Below, one piece after another: positions 34,427 to 48,400 of a stretch of 64,000 bases of DNA. Numbering within the stretch: the first letter of the stretch is position 1; each line of letters begins with the position of its first letter. The notes under the pieces were generated by a model. It saw only the letters and a list, made by a program, of their open reading frames with translations, was not told the origin of the DNA and searched no databases. Made by a program: the position numbers and the translations under genes. The DNA comes from Amyelois transitella (Eukaryota > Arthropoda > Insecta > Lepidoptera > Pyralidae), in contig NC_083517.1 of assembly GCF_032362555.1 (NCBI RefSeq), forward strand, positions 516,001 to 580,000. Direction: 5' to 3'.

Positions 34427-37400
34427 ATTAGAAGAGCGATGCTTTAAGAAATATTTTCCTTCAAAACGCTTATTGAATTAGATTGTATTTTTATGAAACT
34501 AGAGTTTTATCGCGTTTCTTGGTCGTGGTGGTGAATGTGACTTTTTCAGGTATCTTTTATTGTTGATAAGGAATATTATTAATTATAATATCGTAGATAA
34601 TATAATAGTTCTTATAAAAGATTATACGTATTACCTGACAGATAAACGGCAATGATTATTTAAATTAAAAAAAAATATCAATGGTTAAACTATAAATAAA
34701 TAGTAACTATTTATCGTCCGCTTTTTTTTTATTTCCGGACGTTTCATCGAAGATCTCACGAGCTTCCCGCAAAAACTCATGATTTCTGGGAAACGTAGCG
34801 TACAAGCAAGTAGCTATCTCAACACTGTCACATCATACGGCCGACCTTTCTTTGATATTTTGGGCAGGAAGAAATATTATCACTAACTTGATAGTTAATT
34901 ATTTTTTGAGATATTTTTTGTTACTTTTAGGTAACCTTTACGGTGTACTTTTATTGATGTGACGATAATTACAGTGTTTCTACTTAAGAATATATTCATA
35001 CTTGCATACGTTATGTGTGAAAATAAGTAGTGGCATTTTGGGGCGCGTTCTTACTTCAAAAAAATTAAAAATATTACTAACTCAATCTTTTGTCTTTAAA
35101 TTTTCATGTTCATTGACAAAATATATGAGAACAAATATTTTACTTGTATATTGTAGTAATAGGATTGTTGAATTTTATGATATGGGAGTGCGTGATAATA
35201 ACGCATCTGATTAGTCACCGTGTACCTACATATTTATAATCTGAATTCGTCGGTAAAATATGTGTAAACTTTATTCGTCTAGGTATTGGTAAGATCTTGT
35301 TAAGTATTTGTCTACTCGATTAAATAACATTTTTAGATATTAATATTGTTATTAAGAATCTAAAGGGAATGTAATCTGTATTGTCACAATATTTATAATG
35401 ATTTAGTATTTTGGTTAAAAAGTCAACACCACATATTTAAAAGAAAAGAAATATTTTATACCTACTAAATTTTAAAAAAAGAAACTTTTTTTTAAGTGCC
35501 AACGTTGACAGTTATTTGAATACCAACGTTAAAAAAACCTCCGCTCCTTCGTTTACTAAAGACGTTTTTGGTCGTTCGTAATTTAAAAAAAATTCCTCAT
35601 GGGTGTGACAACCCGAGGTTAGTTGACCGGTCGCGTGACAGTATAATATTCGTAGAAAGATAACAAAATAACATGCGGAAATTGAGATATAATAATACCA
35701 ATGTATTTGACAAAGCATACTAGGGAAATATATTTGCGATGACGATTTTGGCTTTGTCTGGTAATGTTTTGTTCATTATTTTTTTTTACAAAGATATTTG
35801 TAGAAAAGATTATATAAATGAGCATGCGACTTTTAAGTACGTCATTTATGTATACGTATTGTAATTTCATTATAACGACGAATCTCATAAATACATCCCT
35901 TAATTGCGTCTAAAATAAATTATTTTATGATTGCTATAAATCGAAATGAAATATTTTGAATTATAGTTAATAACTTTGTACTTCTTGACGTAGCATGTTG
36001 GAAGAATAGCTATTTTCAATAACAAACAAATCCTTACGTGTATGAATTATACGTTTAACAGTATTATTTATTTACACTTTGTCACATTAAAATAGTACAC
36101 AAAAACTTCTGATTCATAAAGTATTATAATATCCGCGTACTTGCTTATTTTATATTATACCGCAAAATAAATTTTCATATCGATTATTTTTATCGTTACA
36201 TATAATTTGTTTAACATGGTATTTTTCAGTATTAATATAAATGACAAAACTTTCATTTTGATGAAACCATCCCTTCTTTTCATGTCTCACTAGAATGAGA
36301 ATAAAGTAATGCATAAAGATTTTGAGTATTACCGCGTTGTTGATTTTTTATTTCAAATTTGCAATAAAAAAAATCGTAATCATATCACTTTTAAAAAGAT
36401 CATCAGGTATTTAATTGGCTTTGTCAATTGATTTAATTAGGTGATTAAAAACTTAGTACAAATATTTTATCAAAATCTACAAATTTAATTTAAAACTGTT
36501 CTTAATCTTTCCCTTATTTTATTTTTTTCATTTCTTTATTAAGCAATATCCCGTGTTTAAAATTACCGATCTTACTGAAAATATTTGTACTTAAGCTGTC
36601 GAGAAAATATTTAAATTTTAAATATATATTGTAGTTACTTGAACTTTATAGATTTAATACAATCATAGTTATCTTTTTTATAAAACAAAACTGTTTATTC
36701 TAAACTAGTTAATTAAGCTGTGTCCGGATTATGTATGGCATAAAATTAATAATTAAAAATTATGGTCGGGGATGTATTTCCTAGGCAATCTATTTTGTGA
36801 TCATAAGCATGTAGATGGTGTATATCTGTAAACTGTCTGTACGGCACAGATGGCTTGCATATCTATCGTATTACATACAAGAGCACGACAAAAGATTTTC
36901 GCTTATCTACATTCAGATAGTGAAGGAGAATAAGGCATTCGAATTACACTGACAAATTCTCACGGAAGAAAAAATTTTATTACATAGTTACATTTTACAT
37001 AATCTGAATAAATCTATTGGACTATTTAAATTCAGTGGCGGTTTTCATTGGTTGCTTACTGGTATTTTTGGCTACCTATTTATCGAAATGTTATCTAAAT
37101 AATGTTATTTTATCATAATAACAACATCTTCGTAAAATGCTGAAGTCATGCTAATTTTAAAACGCCATGGGTCTTTATATATTTTTAAGTAATTTAGAAT
37201 TATGTGATCTCGTATTAGTAGAATGTCGTTGTGTAGTCTTGTGATATTATATAACAATATTTAAAATTATTAATATCAGTTTAATTTTGACTTTGAAAAA
37301 TATAAATGTCACAAAAAACGTTCAAGATAGAAATAGGATAGAGGATGCCAAGGCACCCAAAATGTAAGCGTATTTGCGCGATTTATTGATGTGTACACAA

Positions 37401-38439
37401 AAGAAGCAATAAAGTCAAAATATTAAAAAAAAGATGGTCAAAGACATCAACATTATTATTATTAAATAAATATAGTTGTACGATTGCTGTTGTTGATGTT
37501 AAAAAAAAAACTTATTTTTCTAATTCAACAAATAAATTCTTGATGAACCTATTAAAAATAGTATAATATTAATTATAAATTATTGTTGTTGCGTACTCAT
37601 TAAAATGTTATTTTTTCACACTTAGTTATTCGTCGTTAGAGTACTTACATTCCTGTTTCAGATATATTTCTATTTAATATATAAATTTTTCATATTATTT
37701 ATTGTGGTTATGATTAAAGTAAGAAATTATTATTGTATAGATAAACTTTAGACGTGACATTGTATTTTGCTTTTAAATTAGAATTATGAAATTGTATGTT
37801 GGAATGTTTAAAATTATGCATGTAAGGTGTCCTTACCTAGGTTTCATAAAATATTAACTAAGTACTCAAAAAAAAAAAGATCAATTCGACTTCTACGTTT
37901 GAACTTGATTATATTTTTTAATCACCATTTTTGATCTATCAGATAATTTTATCAGTATAAATCCTTATCCTGATCCATAATGGCTTTTTGTGATAAAGTG
38001 GTTGGTTATATTTTTATGTAAGTCATTGTAATTAGACACAACTTGAAAGTCAGTGCCAATTATATAGAAAAAAAAATATGAGGTTCAATTATTATAACCA
38101 AATGTATAACATTTACTAGTTCACAATAATTTTTATTATAATTTCACTATAATAGTGAGAAAGTATTTACTGTAAAACAGTAATCGTTACCGTTTATATG
38201 TACAAAGAAAAAGCATGATAAGTGCAGTCTTACGATTTTTTTAATATTTGTATATATTCTTCATCTTATATATATTGTTTATCATTACAGTGAACCTAAT
38301 ATGCAAACAGTACCTAAAGTTCATTACATAATTTATTTTCTTTGGCTTATAGTTTTGACGATAAATTGAAACACTATGAAGTAAAGCGAAGTAAACTCTG
38401 ACATCTTGACCTATTAATAGGCTTTATTACATACATATA

Positions 38440-38530
38440 TAACACGTCACCCTTACGAGGTGGACAGAGCCAACAGTCTTAAAGGCTGCAAGGCCTCGTT
38501 CAGCTGTGGAAATGGCTTGATAATGGAACT
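38440..38530 (-). mobile_element. R1 fragment
   Basis: 'cacgtcacccttacgaggtg' then 'gacagagccaacagtcttaa' and 'cgttcagctgtggaaatggc' are the reverse complement of the R1 3' part. The 5' part is missing. Confidence 0.55.
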
Positions 38531-41058
38531 GATCCTATTTTGTAATATCCGCACCAATAAGCCGGTATGTAGGGTGCTTCGACCGTTGCGAGGCTTCTTC
38601 AAGGCCGGCCTGTCATCTAAATTTAGCGGGAATCGGGCGCGCGCCAGACGCCCATAAATTGTTTATAGCCGATATCATAACATCCCATATTTTATACATT
38701 TGGCCGCTTCGCTAGTTCTCTTATTTGTTTTCATTTCAGCGATAAATCATTTTTTTTAATAAAGAATCAATTAGTCTTTTTACATAAAGAAGTAGGTAAA
38801 CAGCCTCGAATAAAGATTTTTTAGTCGTAAACATGTATAAATTAAGATTTTCGAGTAAAAAAATTTATGATATAAAAGACAAGCCAATTTATTAAAGTTT
38901 TGACTTTGATAAAGCACATGTCTCAGTAGTTCACCAAAGTAAAAAGCACCACTGGTATAACATACATACCTACCTAGGTAACTCGGCAGATTTCAATTTA
39001 TTTTCATTATTCCATTAGCATTTACAGTGAATTAGTATTTAGTTACGATATAGTTATTTTCATTATTAATAAGTATGTCTTATTATATGGTATTTATTTT
39101 GTTAACATTTTGGTATGAACCCCTTCCTACCTACTTAAAATTTGCAGGCTCAAATCCTGCTTTCGAAGGATCTTTGTAAGGAAATCCGCACACTAAAATT
39201 TGAATTTATTAACCTAAAATACTCTTTGGAAACAGGTAATTTGAAAATGGAGCTAATTTATATAAAACCACTCCCATTTTTCGCCAAAATAAATGTGCGC
39301 GTTTCTTTCAACATGTATGAATGTTTAAAAAAGAGCTTAGCTCTTTAAATGTTAAAAGGAATGAAATTATTATAGTTGGTGATTGGTGGATCGCAAGCAA
39401 GATATGCTGCAGCTCTAGCTTAATTTATTTTTATTTTCTGTGTAATACGTGTCTGGGTAAATTTAATAAATTATTGTTGTTGAAACGCATTTTTTTCTCT
39501 TTTGCCCTTGTATTTATTATATTAGTTTATATTTTTTTCTTATTTATCATATTAGTTCTTACAAACAGTGATCCAAACTGTTTTCTGAGGTTGTTTATAA
39601 ATAAAACAATATTCAAATATTTAATTTATTTACAAATTTCACAGCTACATGAATTAATAAGACATAATAATAGATACAGATTTGACTAAACATGATTTAA
39701 TATAATTAACAATAGTTCAACAAAATTTGAAGTTGGGATTTGAAATAAATAACAAATCACAACTGAGAGAGTCCAAAAGTCTACCACAATAGTCAATCAC
39801 TATATTTTGTAGAGTGCGTATAAGGCGTATTGTTAAAAGCGAGTTAAGAACCAATAGGAATACGCTGAAATTTATAATTTTCTTTATAAATCTCGTTTTT
39901 TTTATATTTTCCGATACCAGCGGACAACTCATAGAAACTTATAAGTAAGGCTATGTCGATAGCTTCGTAGCTTGTGACTATATAGTAAAAATATATTCTC
40001 ATTAAGTCATATAGCATCTAAACAATAAATTCTCTATTGTAGCTAGCAAATACGGTAAGTTATATTCATGTTACCATACTGACTTTAATACGCACTCTAA
40101 TTAACATATTAAATTCTGAACACATACAATCAATCAACTATCTTTGTAAATTTTATATTCGAATAGTTTTCACAGAACAGATAAATTAACATCTAATTGA
40201 TAAGACTACAAAGTTCTAGCTAATAAGTATCTAGCTTTCATAATAATACTAATCTACTGGAATTGAAGAAAGAAAGAAAGGAAAATAAAGCTTAATAACA
40301 CACTAGCTCCTAAAGAAAATTTTTTTACGTTTAGTTTACAACGCAAAAGAAAATCGCTTTATAAACTTTGTAAAAGAAATTTTCAAAATTCTTTTACGTT
40401 ATCAAAATACCCAATGTAAAAATAATGAAAATATAACAAGGTGCAAGGAGCGAGGCTTTAAAAAAACCGTATCAAAATTATAAAATCCGATTTGAGATCT
40501 ACATGTACTTACTGCAAGATTACGAACTACTTAAAAATACACAGGATGCCAAAGTACCGTATGATAATAATAATATAATCTGTTTATTTCAATGATATTG
40601 ACAAATATAACTAAGAAAACACCTGAATCACAGTCGCAACAAAAACATTTCCCTCCAAAATTTTGAACAAAAGTAAATATTCGTAATTGAAAGACAATTT
40701 TTGTCTGTCGTACAGGACAGGGTAGTCATATGTAGCTTGTGGCGCCATCTATAAATGCCATTAAAACTTAACTGTCATCAACCATGAATTTAAATTATTC
40801 AATATAAGATGGCGCCCTCTTTGAACAATAGAGAGTATATTGCATTATTTCAGCTTAAATAAATTGTATTATTCCACTTTGGGTGATTACCAATAAGATT
40901 TGATTCCGCATTTTTTGTTTCTGTGTTTCAAAGGTACTTTTACATCCTGCCTGTTGAGCACAGTTGAAACTGATGAAATGCCATCACACATTTAATTGTA
41001 GACCCAACCAGAAAAAGTAAATTTTTCATGTCTCTAAGATCGAACCCGGAACATCGAG

Positions 41059-41205
41059 ACATAGAGGTAAGCACTGTCCACAAATATTCAAAAGTAGAAT
41101 AAATGGGTATCTCTTGAATAGATGTGTAACATCCTCATCATCGCTTACCGACAGGTGAGATGGTAGACAAATGCCTAATCCGATATTGTATAAAAAAAAC
41201 CACGA
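41059..41205. repeat. Dispersed repeat shared with PI3K adaptor intron 3
   Basis: The blocks 'ctgtccacaaatattcaaaa', 'tagaataaatgggtatctct' and 'caaatgcctaatccgatatt' recur in the same order and orientation at 58480-58620. It is a short, non-coding dispersed element of unknown family. Confidence 0.5.
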
Positions 41206-42224
41206 ACAAGGGCCTTATATCAACGTCAATTTCAAATGTACTCTATTTACTATAATAAAACGTCCGTTTTTGTATACAAAATGTATATAAGTATTTAAAT
41301 AGTATTTATTTCATAAGACATGTGATCAATTTGACGAACAGGCTTTTCGTTGGTTTTCACTTAAATTTTACAACAACTTTTGTACCACGCTTTCTATTCT
41401 TTACAGTACAGTAAGAGCTATAATGCCACGCCAACTTGCCGATATTTTAATCGCACATAAAAATCAATAGATGCGCTTCCTTTATCTTCTGTTTAAAATG
41501 ATAGCTCCTTAATTTGACAACATAATATTGTTGTATACAGCTTTGAATATTTGCCATCAAATCTTATAGTATGTGTAATCTTTGTCGCTACCTATCCTTT
41601 TCTTTTTATTACGGCATGGTACTAATGCCTACCACTTCTATTAGCCTTCTCACTAGATATTTTAATCTATCTACCTATTAATTTTAGGAAACCTTATAAA
41701 ATATTACGTAATAACTATAAATTTAGCCAAAAGTTGGTATTTTACATTTTAAAATGCTTAACGCAAACATGTTTCCATTTAATATATAAACTTATAAGCG
41801 TTCAATAACACCAATAATGTGAATCAAAGTCCAAAATAATCTTTAAGAATTTTCACACACGACCACAACTGACTAAAATAAATGTGTAATATCTAAATTA
41901 TCGTGACTAAATTTTATGTCAAATATACTAAAAAGGCGCTACATACACAACACTATAAAAGCGAATAGGCAATGAAAAATTTGGCATAAAATACATTGGC
42001 TTTATCTCTGCCGCTCCGAGGTTTGTTTTTACCCGACTCCTTTAGAAGGGTTATGGCTTACAGTTCAGAACAAGTAAGAACATTGACATGAACTATTTTG
42101 CAGTTGCTTTTTTAAATTATTTTTCAGTTATAATTATGCTCAGTCATGTTTTTTTTTTTTAATTTTTCATTATGTTGAAAATAAATGTTCAAAATGTTGA
42201 ATGAGGCTTTTTTAATTTCATAGG

Positions 42225-42382
42225 ATACTAGCGACCCGCCCTGGCTACGCATAGAAGCATTATACCTTAATATAAATCTTCCTCTTGAATCACTCTATTA
42301 AAAAACGTTGTAGTTTTAAAGATCTAAGCATACATACAGACATAGGGACATACACTTTGCTTTATACGAACGACGTAGTGAT
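42225..42382 (-). mobile_element. Helitron-like fragment, reverse copy
   Basis: It begins 'actagcgacccgccctggct', the reverse complement of the 3' end of 11331-11502, and contains 'cttcctcttgaatcactcta'. Both copies belong to one subfamily. Confidence 0.6.
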
Positions 42383-44979
42383 ATTGATGTGCATAAAAAA
42401 TGTTGAATATGTTTTATTCAATCTTAGATTTTTGTAAATGTATTTAAATAACTTACATTTGTTTTAACTTGCATCGACTTTAAAACAGTCAAATCCTTAT
42501 GTCAAAAATTAAATTTTTATATTAAATATCGCGTTGCATTTAATAAAGTTGCAAGTTACATATCTTTTTTTACACATACGCCTACGTCATTTTTGATCAT
42601 TTTTATTGACTCGTGACTGAAAGCCGTTGAAACAACGACAGTAAGACTATATGTATGTGCGCGTTAAAACATGTGTTAAATAATAATAATGTACATACAT
42701 ACATACCTACATACTTCTTCATCGATACACTCTTGCCATAGTGGTCGTGGTCGTCATGTAGTGACGGAAGTGGAGGGGGTAGATAGAACACTCCGCACGA
42801 TGCTCCGCCATTTTTCTCTGCTCGAAGTCATCCTACTGGTTAATGGACTAGCCCACAGAAGACTTCATTTGGTCGGTTGGTGGCGCGTAGGCAATCTACC
42901 ACACGGCCTAGTGCCTTCCAATTTTCTACTCAAATACAATCCATTTGAATAAAGAAACAAATACAAAATGGCGTCAAATAGGAACTTACACTGACAGATC
43001 GTAGGGTTAGCAAAAAAATTTTTGTTTGGTTAAAATATTTTTACTTAAAAATTAATTTCTGTACATTGAATATATAACATTAAAACAATACAAGGCGATG
43101 AAGAAACAGTAGTAGAGTAATATTTAAAAAAAAAGTGAGAACATAATCACAATTCAAAACTAAACAAAATAAACAACAGCTGTATTTTTTGTGCAGTACC
43201 GCAGTGTACCTATGAGTGAAGACGGCAATAGTATGCAAGTGAGAGGTCATGAATTTGGCCGCCATTTTGGATTCGTTTCTTTATGGAAACGGGTTATACA
43301 TACTTAGACCACATGAAAAATATACCAACATTAATAGGCAGGAATCGCGAAGTGTCGGGTCGGTTGTGTAATTATTATGTATGGCTAAAGAGATACGTGT
43401 GCCATTTCGCCTTGTGCTGTATAGTATGTGACCCAAGCATCTCCTGAGCCGTGGTACCTATAAAAAATAACATACCTACACATTTATGTAGCACTGTACA
43501 TCGAAATTAACATGAGAGCCCTACAATGCTTTAATTATAGGCAGATATTCAATATTTTCATTATATTTTTAACTCTGTATCGTATAATTTTCCAATTTGA
43601 TATTACATGTGTATAGAGCGGTCTTATACGGCAAACGCATTTTTTGACGTGACAACGTCTTATAATTCGATTGAGCCGGCTGCACGCGCGAAAAAACATG
43701 ACTCATGCGGCGTTACCTCGCTCTGAGGCGTTCCATGTAAGGCTTGAAGTGCAAGCGAGAGCGCGGAACGAGCGACAAAGAGGCACAATCGCCCTTCGCG
43801 TTCGGCAGCGTATACCTCCTTCTCTATATACATACAAATCTATTAAACAAATTAATTTAAAATTTTCTTTTGAACAATGCTACCATTCCATCAGTATTTT
43901 CTTAAGACGTTGTCTCGTTCAACTCTCGTCAGTAAACCGACTTTACAGACAACCGATTTTTTATTTTAGATTCAATACTACATACATACATTTAAGCTTG
44001 TCGAAATTTAACATACACATTGATTTCACACACAAAACAATGTGGTCAAAATACGGCAACGCATTCAACCGAATGCCTATCTTATCTTAATTCTTAATAA
44101 ATTCATTACTTTTGTAGTAAATGTAGTGGAAATTAATTCTATCTAGCTGTTACTTTACTCATTGTTCGTTTCACATTGGCACTTTTTTGTATTTCAATTT
44201 TCGCGGCTTATAGGTACAGCTTTTTTGCATATTCTATCAAACGTAAACACAAAAATCATCAATTTTGTCGATAAATGGTCAAAAACCTTATTGTTGTTCA
44301 ATTTTATTAACTCTTGATAAACATTGAAAACAATTTAAGTTTTCATTTATATCATCACGCTAAAGTTAGGTTATAATTTCACACAAGAGGATTTGTGTTC
44401 AATAAACCAATCACGGAGCTCCATTTTCACGAGCGTGAAATGATTGGTTGTTACGCTGCTTCGAACGACTCTTTTTCCATTTGAACTCGTCAAAATAGAG
44501 AAGAAATATGCCGGTGACTTCTCCGATTTTTCTTAAATAACTATAATCTTGGCAAAACTTATGTTCCGCTTACATTTTCACCACAATAACATCAATTAAG
44601 TATAGAAATTGTGCAATTACCTAAATTCGAACAAACAGATCATATATAGAATACGATACGATTATTCAATTCGTCACTCCATCTGCCGCTTTTTGGGCTA
44701 ATACGGGGAGGTAGTTTGTTTTCTAGCGCTTTCCATATCGCAGCAAAATGCATTTTAATAAAAATCGAATAATTTTTTTTTTTTATTTTTGAACTTCGCC
44801 CAAAAGCACCGGTAAAAAACTAGCAAACAAAAAAACTATTTGTCGAGTTTAAAAAACGAACTCTGCTTCGTTCCGTTTCGTATAAAATTTCAACTCATTC
44901 GGTTTTTGAACGAAGTGCGCGCGAAATCTGCTACCACGTTCCGTTTCACACAAAATCGCAACCGACAAATTTACGTTTG
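42383..44979. other. Intergenic DNA and probable 3' UTR of the GPR180-like gene
   Basis: The stop of the GPR180-like gene is at 44980-44982 on the minus strand, so its 3' UTR lies at the right edge of this stretch. 42720-42940 is a more GC-balanced patch with a + strand frame of 87 codons that I cannot assign to any family. 43655-43815 is a GC-rich patch ('agcgagagcgcggaacgagc') of a kind I associate with dispersed lepidopteran repeats. No gene is supported. Confidence 0.4.
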
Positions 44980-45335
44980 CTATGAGTACGCGGCATTCTT
45001 TAGCGGCGCCCGTGTGAATATGATCTCTTCCTCGTCGGCGTTCACGTTTTCCGATGTGGTGAGGGCGACAGTGTCGCTGTGGACCACGTGAGGGGATTCG
45101 CTGAACTCGTCCAGCTCGTCGATGCCCGCTGGAATAAACATTATTAATTTGACATTCCATTTTGTTTTTTTTTTTGTATGGAGTAAGAATACATGGCGAG
45201 GAAATCATCAGATCCAGCCAACTGGTCGTGAAATCCATAATCAAAGCTGGGTTTAGTTCGAAAGTTGCAAAGGTCATAAGGAAGTTGCTTCAGGTTAAAA
45301 CTTACTTAATTCAGGATCTGGGTCAAAGGCGCACC

Positions 45336-45423
<88 letters not shown>

Positions 45424-48400
45424 AGTAAAATAGAATAAATTTATGTTCCAAATTGGATAAAAGGTATCACTAATTGACGTCACACAACTTAAACGCTTCC
45501 AAAACGCATGTGTAGAAGAAGCGGCGGAACAAACTACACTGCAGTATGTAACCGAGTTTTACTTTTGGAGGAGGAAGAAGATACTGTAAGAAGAAGAAAG
45601 AGGATGTCTCACCAGTATAGTCCGGTGGGGAGAGCAGGAGGTACTGCTCGGATCGCGTCGGCCACAGAAGATGAGACATCACGCAGAACGACAAGCAGTC
45701 GGCAGAGTTTGTTATACCTGAAATATACATATAGGTTTAAAGAATTTATTCTCAAAAACGATTACAAAAATCCACTTACATGAGAACAAAAGAGATAAAA
45801 GTTTTTAAAACTAAACAGCAGTCCCGTATTTAATAAAGGGTCTTAATTAAGGGTTTATCCAGGGTATATTATACATTTTTTTTTTTTGGTTGAACGATAA
45901 CAAGCACAAAGAATAAAGCAAAGAACAAACAAATACTAAAAACTAATTCTCATAGAGTGAGCAGTTTTTAATAATATAGTCACGTAACTCGGATTTGAAA
46001 GATTGTAAATATGGTCACGTCTATATCCCTTGCGGGGTAGATAGAGCCAATAGTCTTGAAAAGACTGAATGGCTACATTCAGCTATTTGGCTTAATGATA
46101 GAATTGAGATTCAAATAGTGACAGGTCGCTAGCCCATCGCCTAACTAAGAATTCCAAGTTAGAACGCCTATCCCTTAGTCGCCTTTTACTACATCCATGG
46201 GAAAGAGATGGAGTGGTCCTATACTTTTTTTTGTATTAGCTCCGGGAACCACACGGCACATTGTCAATTTTCCATCAAACTGTTGTCTTATGAGAGAGAG
46301 CTCTATATATATTGTCTGTCTGACTGTCGCTCACCCAGCAGGAACTTGGAGCGCCACAGCGGGCTGACCTGCAGCGCCTCGACTAGCCAATGAGAGAGAG
46401 AGCTGTATATATGTCGTCCCTGTCGCTCACCCAGCAGGAACTTGGAGCGCCACAGCGGGCTGACCTGCAGCGCCTCGACTAGCCAATGAGAGAGAGAGCT
46501 GTATATATGTCGTCCCTGTCGCTCACCCAGCAGGAACTTGGAGCGCCACAGCGGGCTGACCTGCAGCGCCTCGACTAGCCAATGAGAGAGAGAGCTGTAT
46601 ATATGTCGTCCCTGTCGCTCACCCAGCAGGAACTTGGAGCGCCACAGCGGGCTGACCTGCAGCGCCTCGACTGACCAATGAGAGAGAGAGAGCTGTATAT
46701 ATGTCGTCCCTGTCGCTCACCCAGCAGGACCTTGGAGCGCCACAGCGGGCTGACCTGCAGCGCCACGAGCGCGCTGAGCGGCAGGTACACGAGAGAGAGA
46801 GAGCTGTATACATGTCGTCCCTGTCGCTCACCCAGCAGGAACTTGGAGCGCCACAGCGGGCTGACCTGCAGCGCCTCGACTGACCAATGAGAGAGAGAGA
46901 GCTGTATATATGTCGTCCCTGTCGCTCACCCAGCAGGACCTTGGAGCGCCACAGCGGGCTGACCTGCAGCGCCACGAGCGCGCTGAGCGGCAGGTACACG
47001 AGAGAGAGAGAGCTGTATACATGTCGTCCCTGTCGCTCACCCAGCAGGAACTTGGAGCGCCACAGCGGGCTGACCTGCAGCGCCACGAGCGCGCTGAGCG
47101 GCAGGTACACGAGAGAGAGAGAGCTGTATACATGTCGTCCCTGTCGCTCACCCAGCAGGAACTTGGAGCGCCACAGCGGGCTGACCTGCAGCGCCACGAG
47201 CGCGCTGAGCGGCAGGTACACGAGAGAGAGAGAGCTGTATACATGTCGTCCCTGTCGCTCACCCAGCAGGAACTTGGAGCGCCACAGCGGGCTGACCTGC
47301 AGCGCCACGAGCGCGCTGAGCGGCAGGTACACGAGAGAGAGAGAGCTGTATACATGTCGTCCCTGTCGCTCACCCAGCAGGAACTTGGAGCGCCACAGCG
47401 GGCTGACCTGCAGCGCCACGAGCGCGCTGAGCGGCAGGTACACGAGAGAGAGAGAGCTGTATACATGTCGTCCCTGTCGCTCACCCAGCAGGAACTTGGA
47501 GCGCCACAGCGGGCTGACCTGCAGCGCCACGAGCGCGCTGAGCGGCAGGTACACGAGAGAGAGAGAGCTGTATACATGTCGTCCCTGTCGCTCACCCAGC
47601 AGGAACTTGGAGCGCCACAGCGGGCTGACCTGCAGCGCCACGAGCGCGCTGAGCGGCAGGTACACGAGAGAGAGAGAGCTGTATACATGTCGTCCCTGTC
47701 GCTCACCCAGCAGGAACTTGGAGCGCCACAGCGGGCTGACCTGCAGCGCCACGAGCGCGCTGAGCGGCAGGTACACGAGAGAGAGAGAGCTGTATACATG
47801 TCGTCCCTGTCGCTCACCCAGCAGGAACTTGGAGCGCCACAGCGGGCTGACCTGCAGCGCCACGAGCGCGCTGAGCGGCAGGTACACGAGAGAGAGAGAG
47901 CTGTATACATGTCGTCCCTGTCGCTCACCCAGCAGGAACTTGGAGCGCCACAGCGGGCTGACCTGCAGCGCCACGAGCGCGCTGAGCGGCAGGTACACGA
48001 GAGAGAGAGAGCTGTATACATGTCGTCCCTGTCGCTCACCCAGCAGGAACTTGGAGCGCCACAGCGGGCTGACCTGCAGCGCCACGAGCGCGCTGAGCGG
48101 CAGGTACACGAGAGAGAGAGAGCTGTATACATGTCGTCCCTGTCGCTCACCCAGCAGGAACTTGGAGCGCCACAGCGGGCTGACCTGCAGCGCCACGAGC
48201 GCGCTGAGCGGCAGGTACACGAGAGAGAGAGAGCTGTATACATGTCGTCCCTGTCGCTCACCCAGCAGGAACTTGGAGCGCCACAGCGGGCTGACCTGCA
48301 GCGCCACGAGCGCGCTGAGCGGCAGGTACACGAGAGAGAGAGAGCTGTATACATGTCGTCCCTGTCGCTCACCCAGCAGGAACTTGGAGCGCCACAGCGG

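Larger units (their letters stand above)
34427..42224. other. rdgB 3' UTR and long AT-rich intergenic region
   Basis: Nearly 8 kb without a supported gene. The rdgB 3' UTR starts here; AATAAA motifs at about 34695 and 36300 are possible ends. Most of the rest is A/T-rich with short spurious frames, including a 122-codon hydrophobic frame at 39321-39689 that looks like translated poly-T. Recognisable repeats are an R1 fragment (about 38440-38530), followed by a short GC-rich patch (38570-38660), and a copy of another dispersed repeat at 41059-41205. Confidence 0.5.

Noticed and set aside
39321-39689. 122-residue hydrophobic protein
   Set aside because: Composition is that of translated T-rich DNA (Phe, Leu, Ile); no start context, domain or homolog that I recognise.
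45162-45483. Arg-Glu or Ser-Leu repeat proteins
   Set aside because: Translations of the (GA)n microsatellite.
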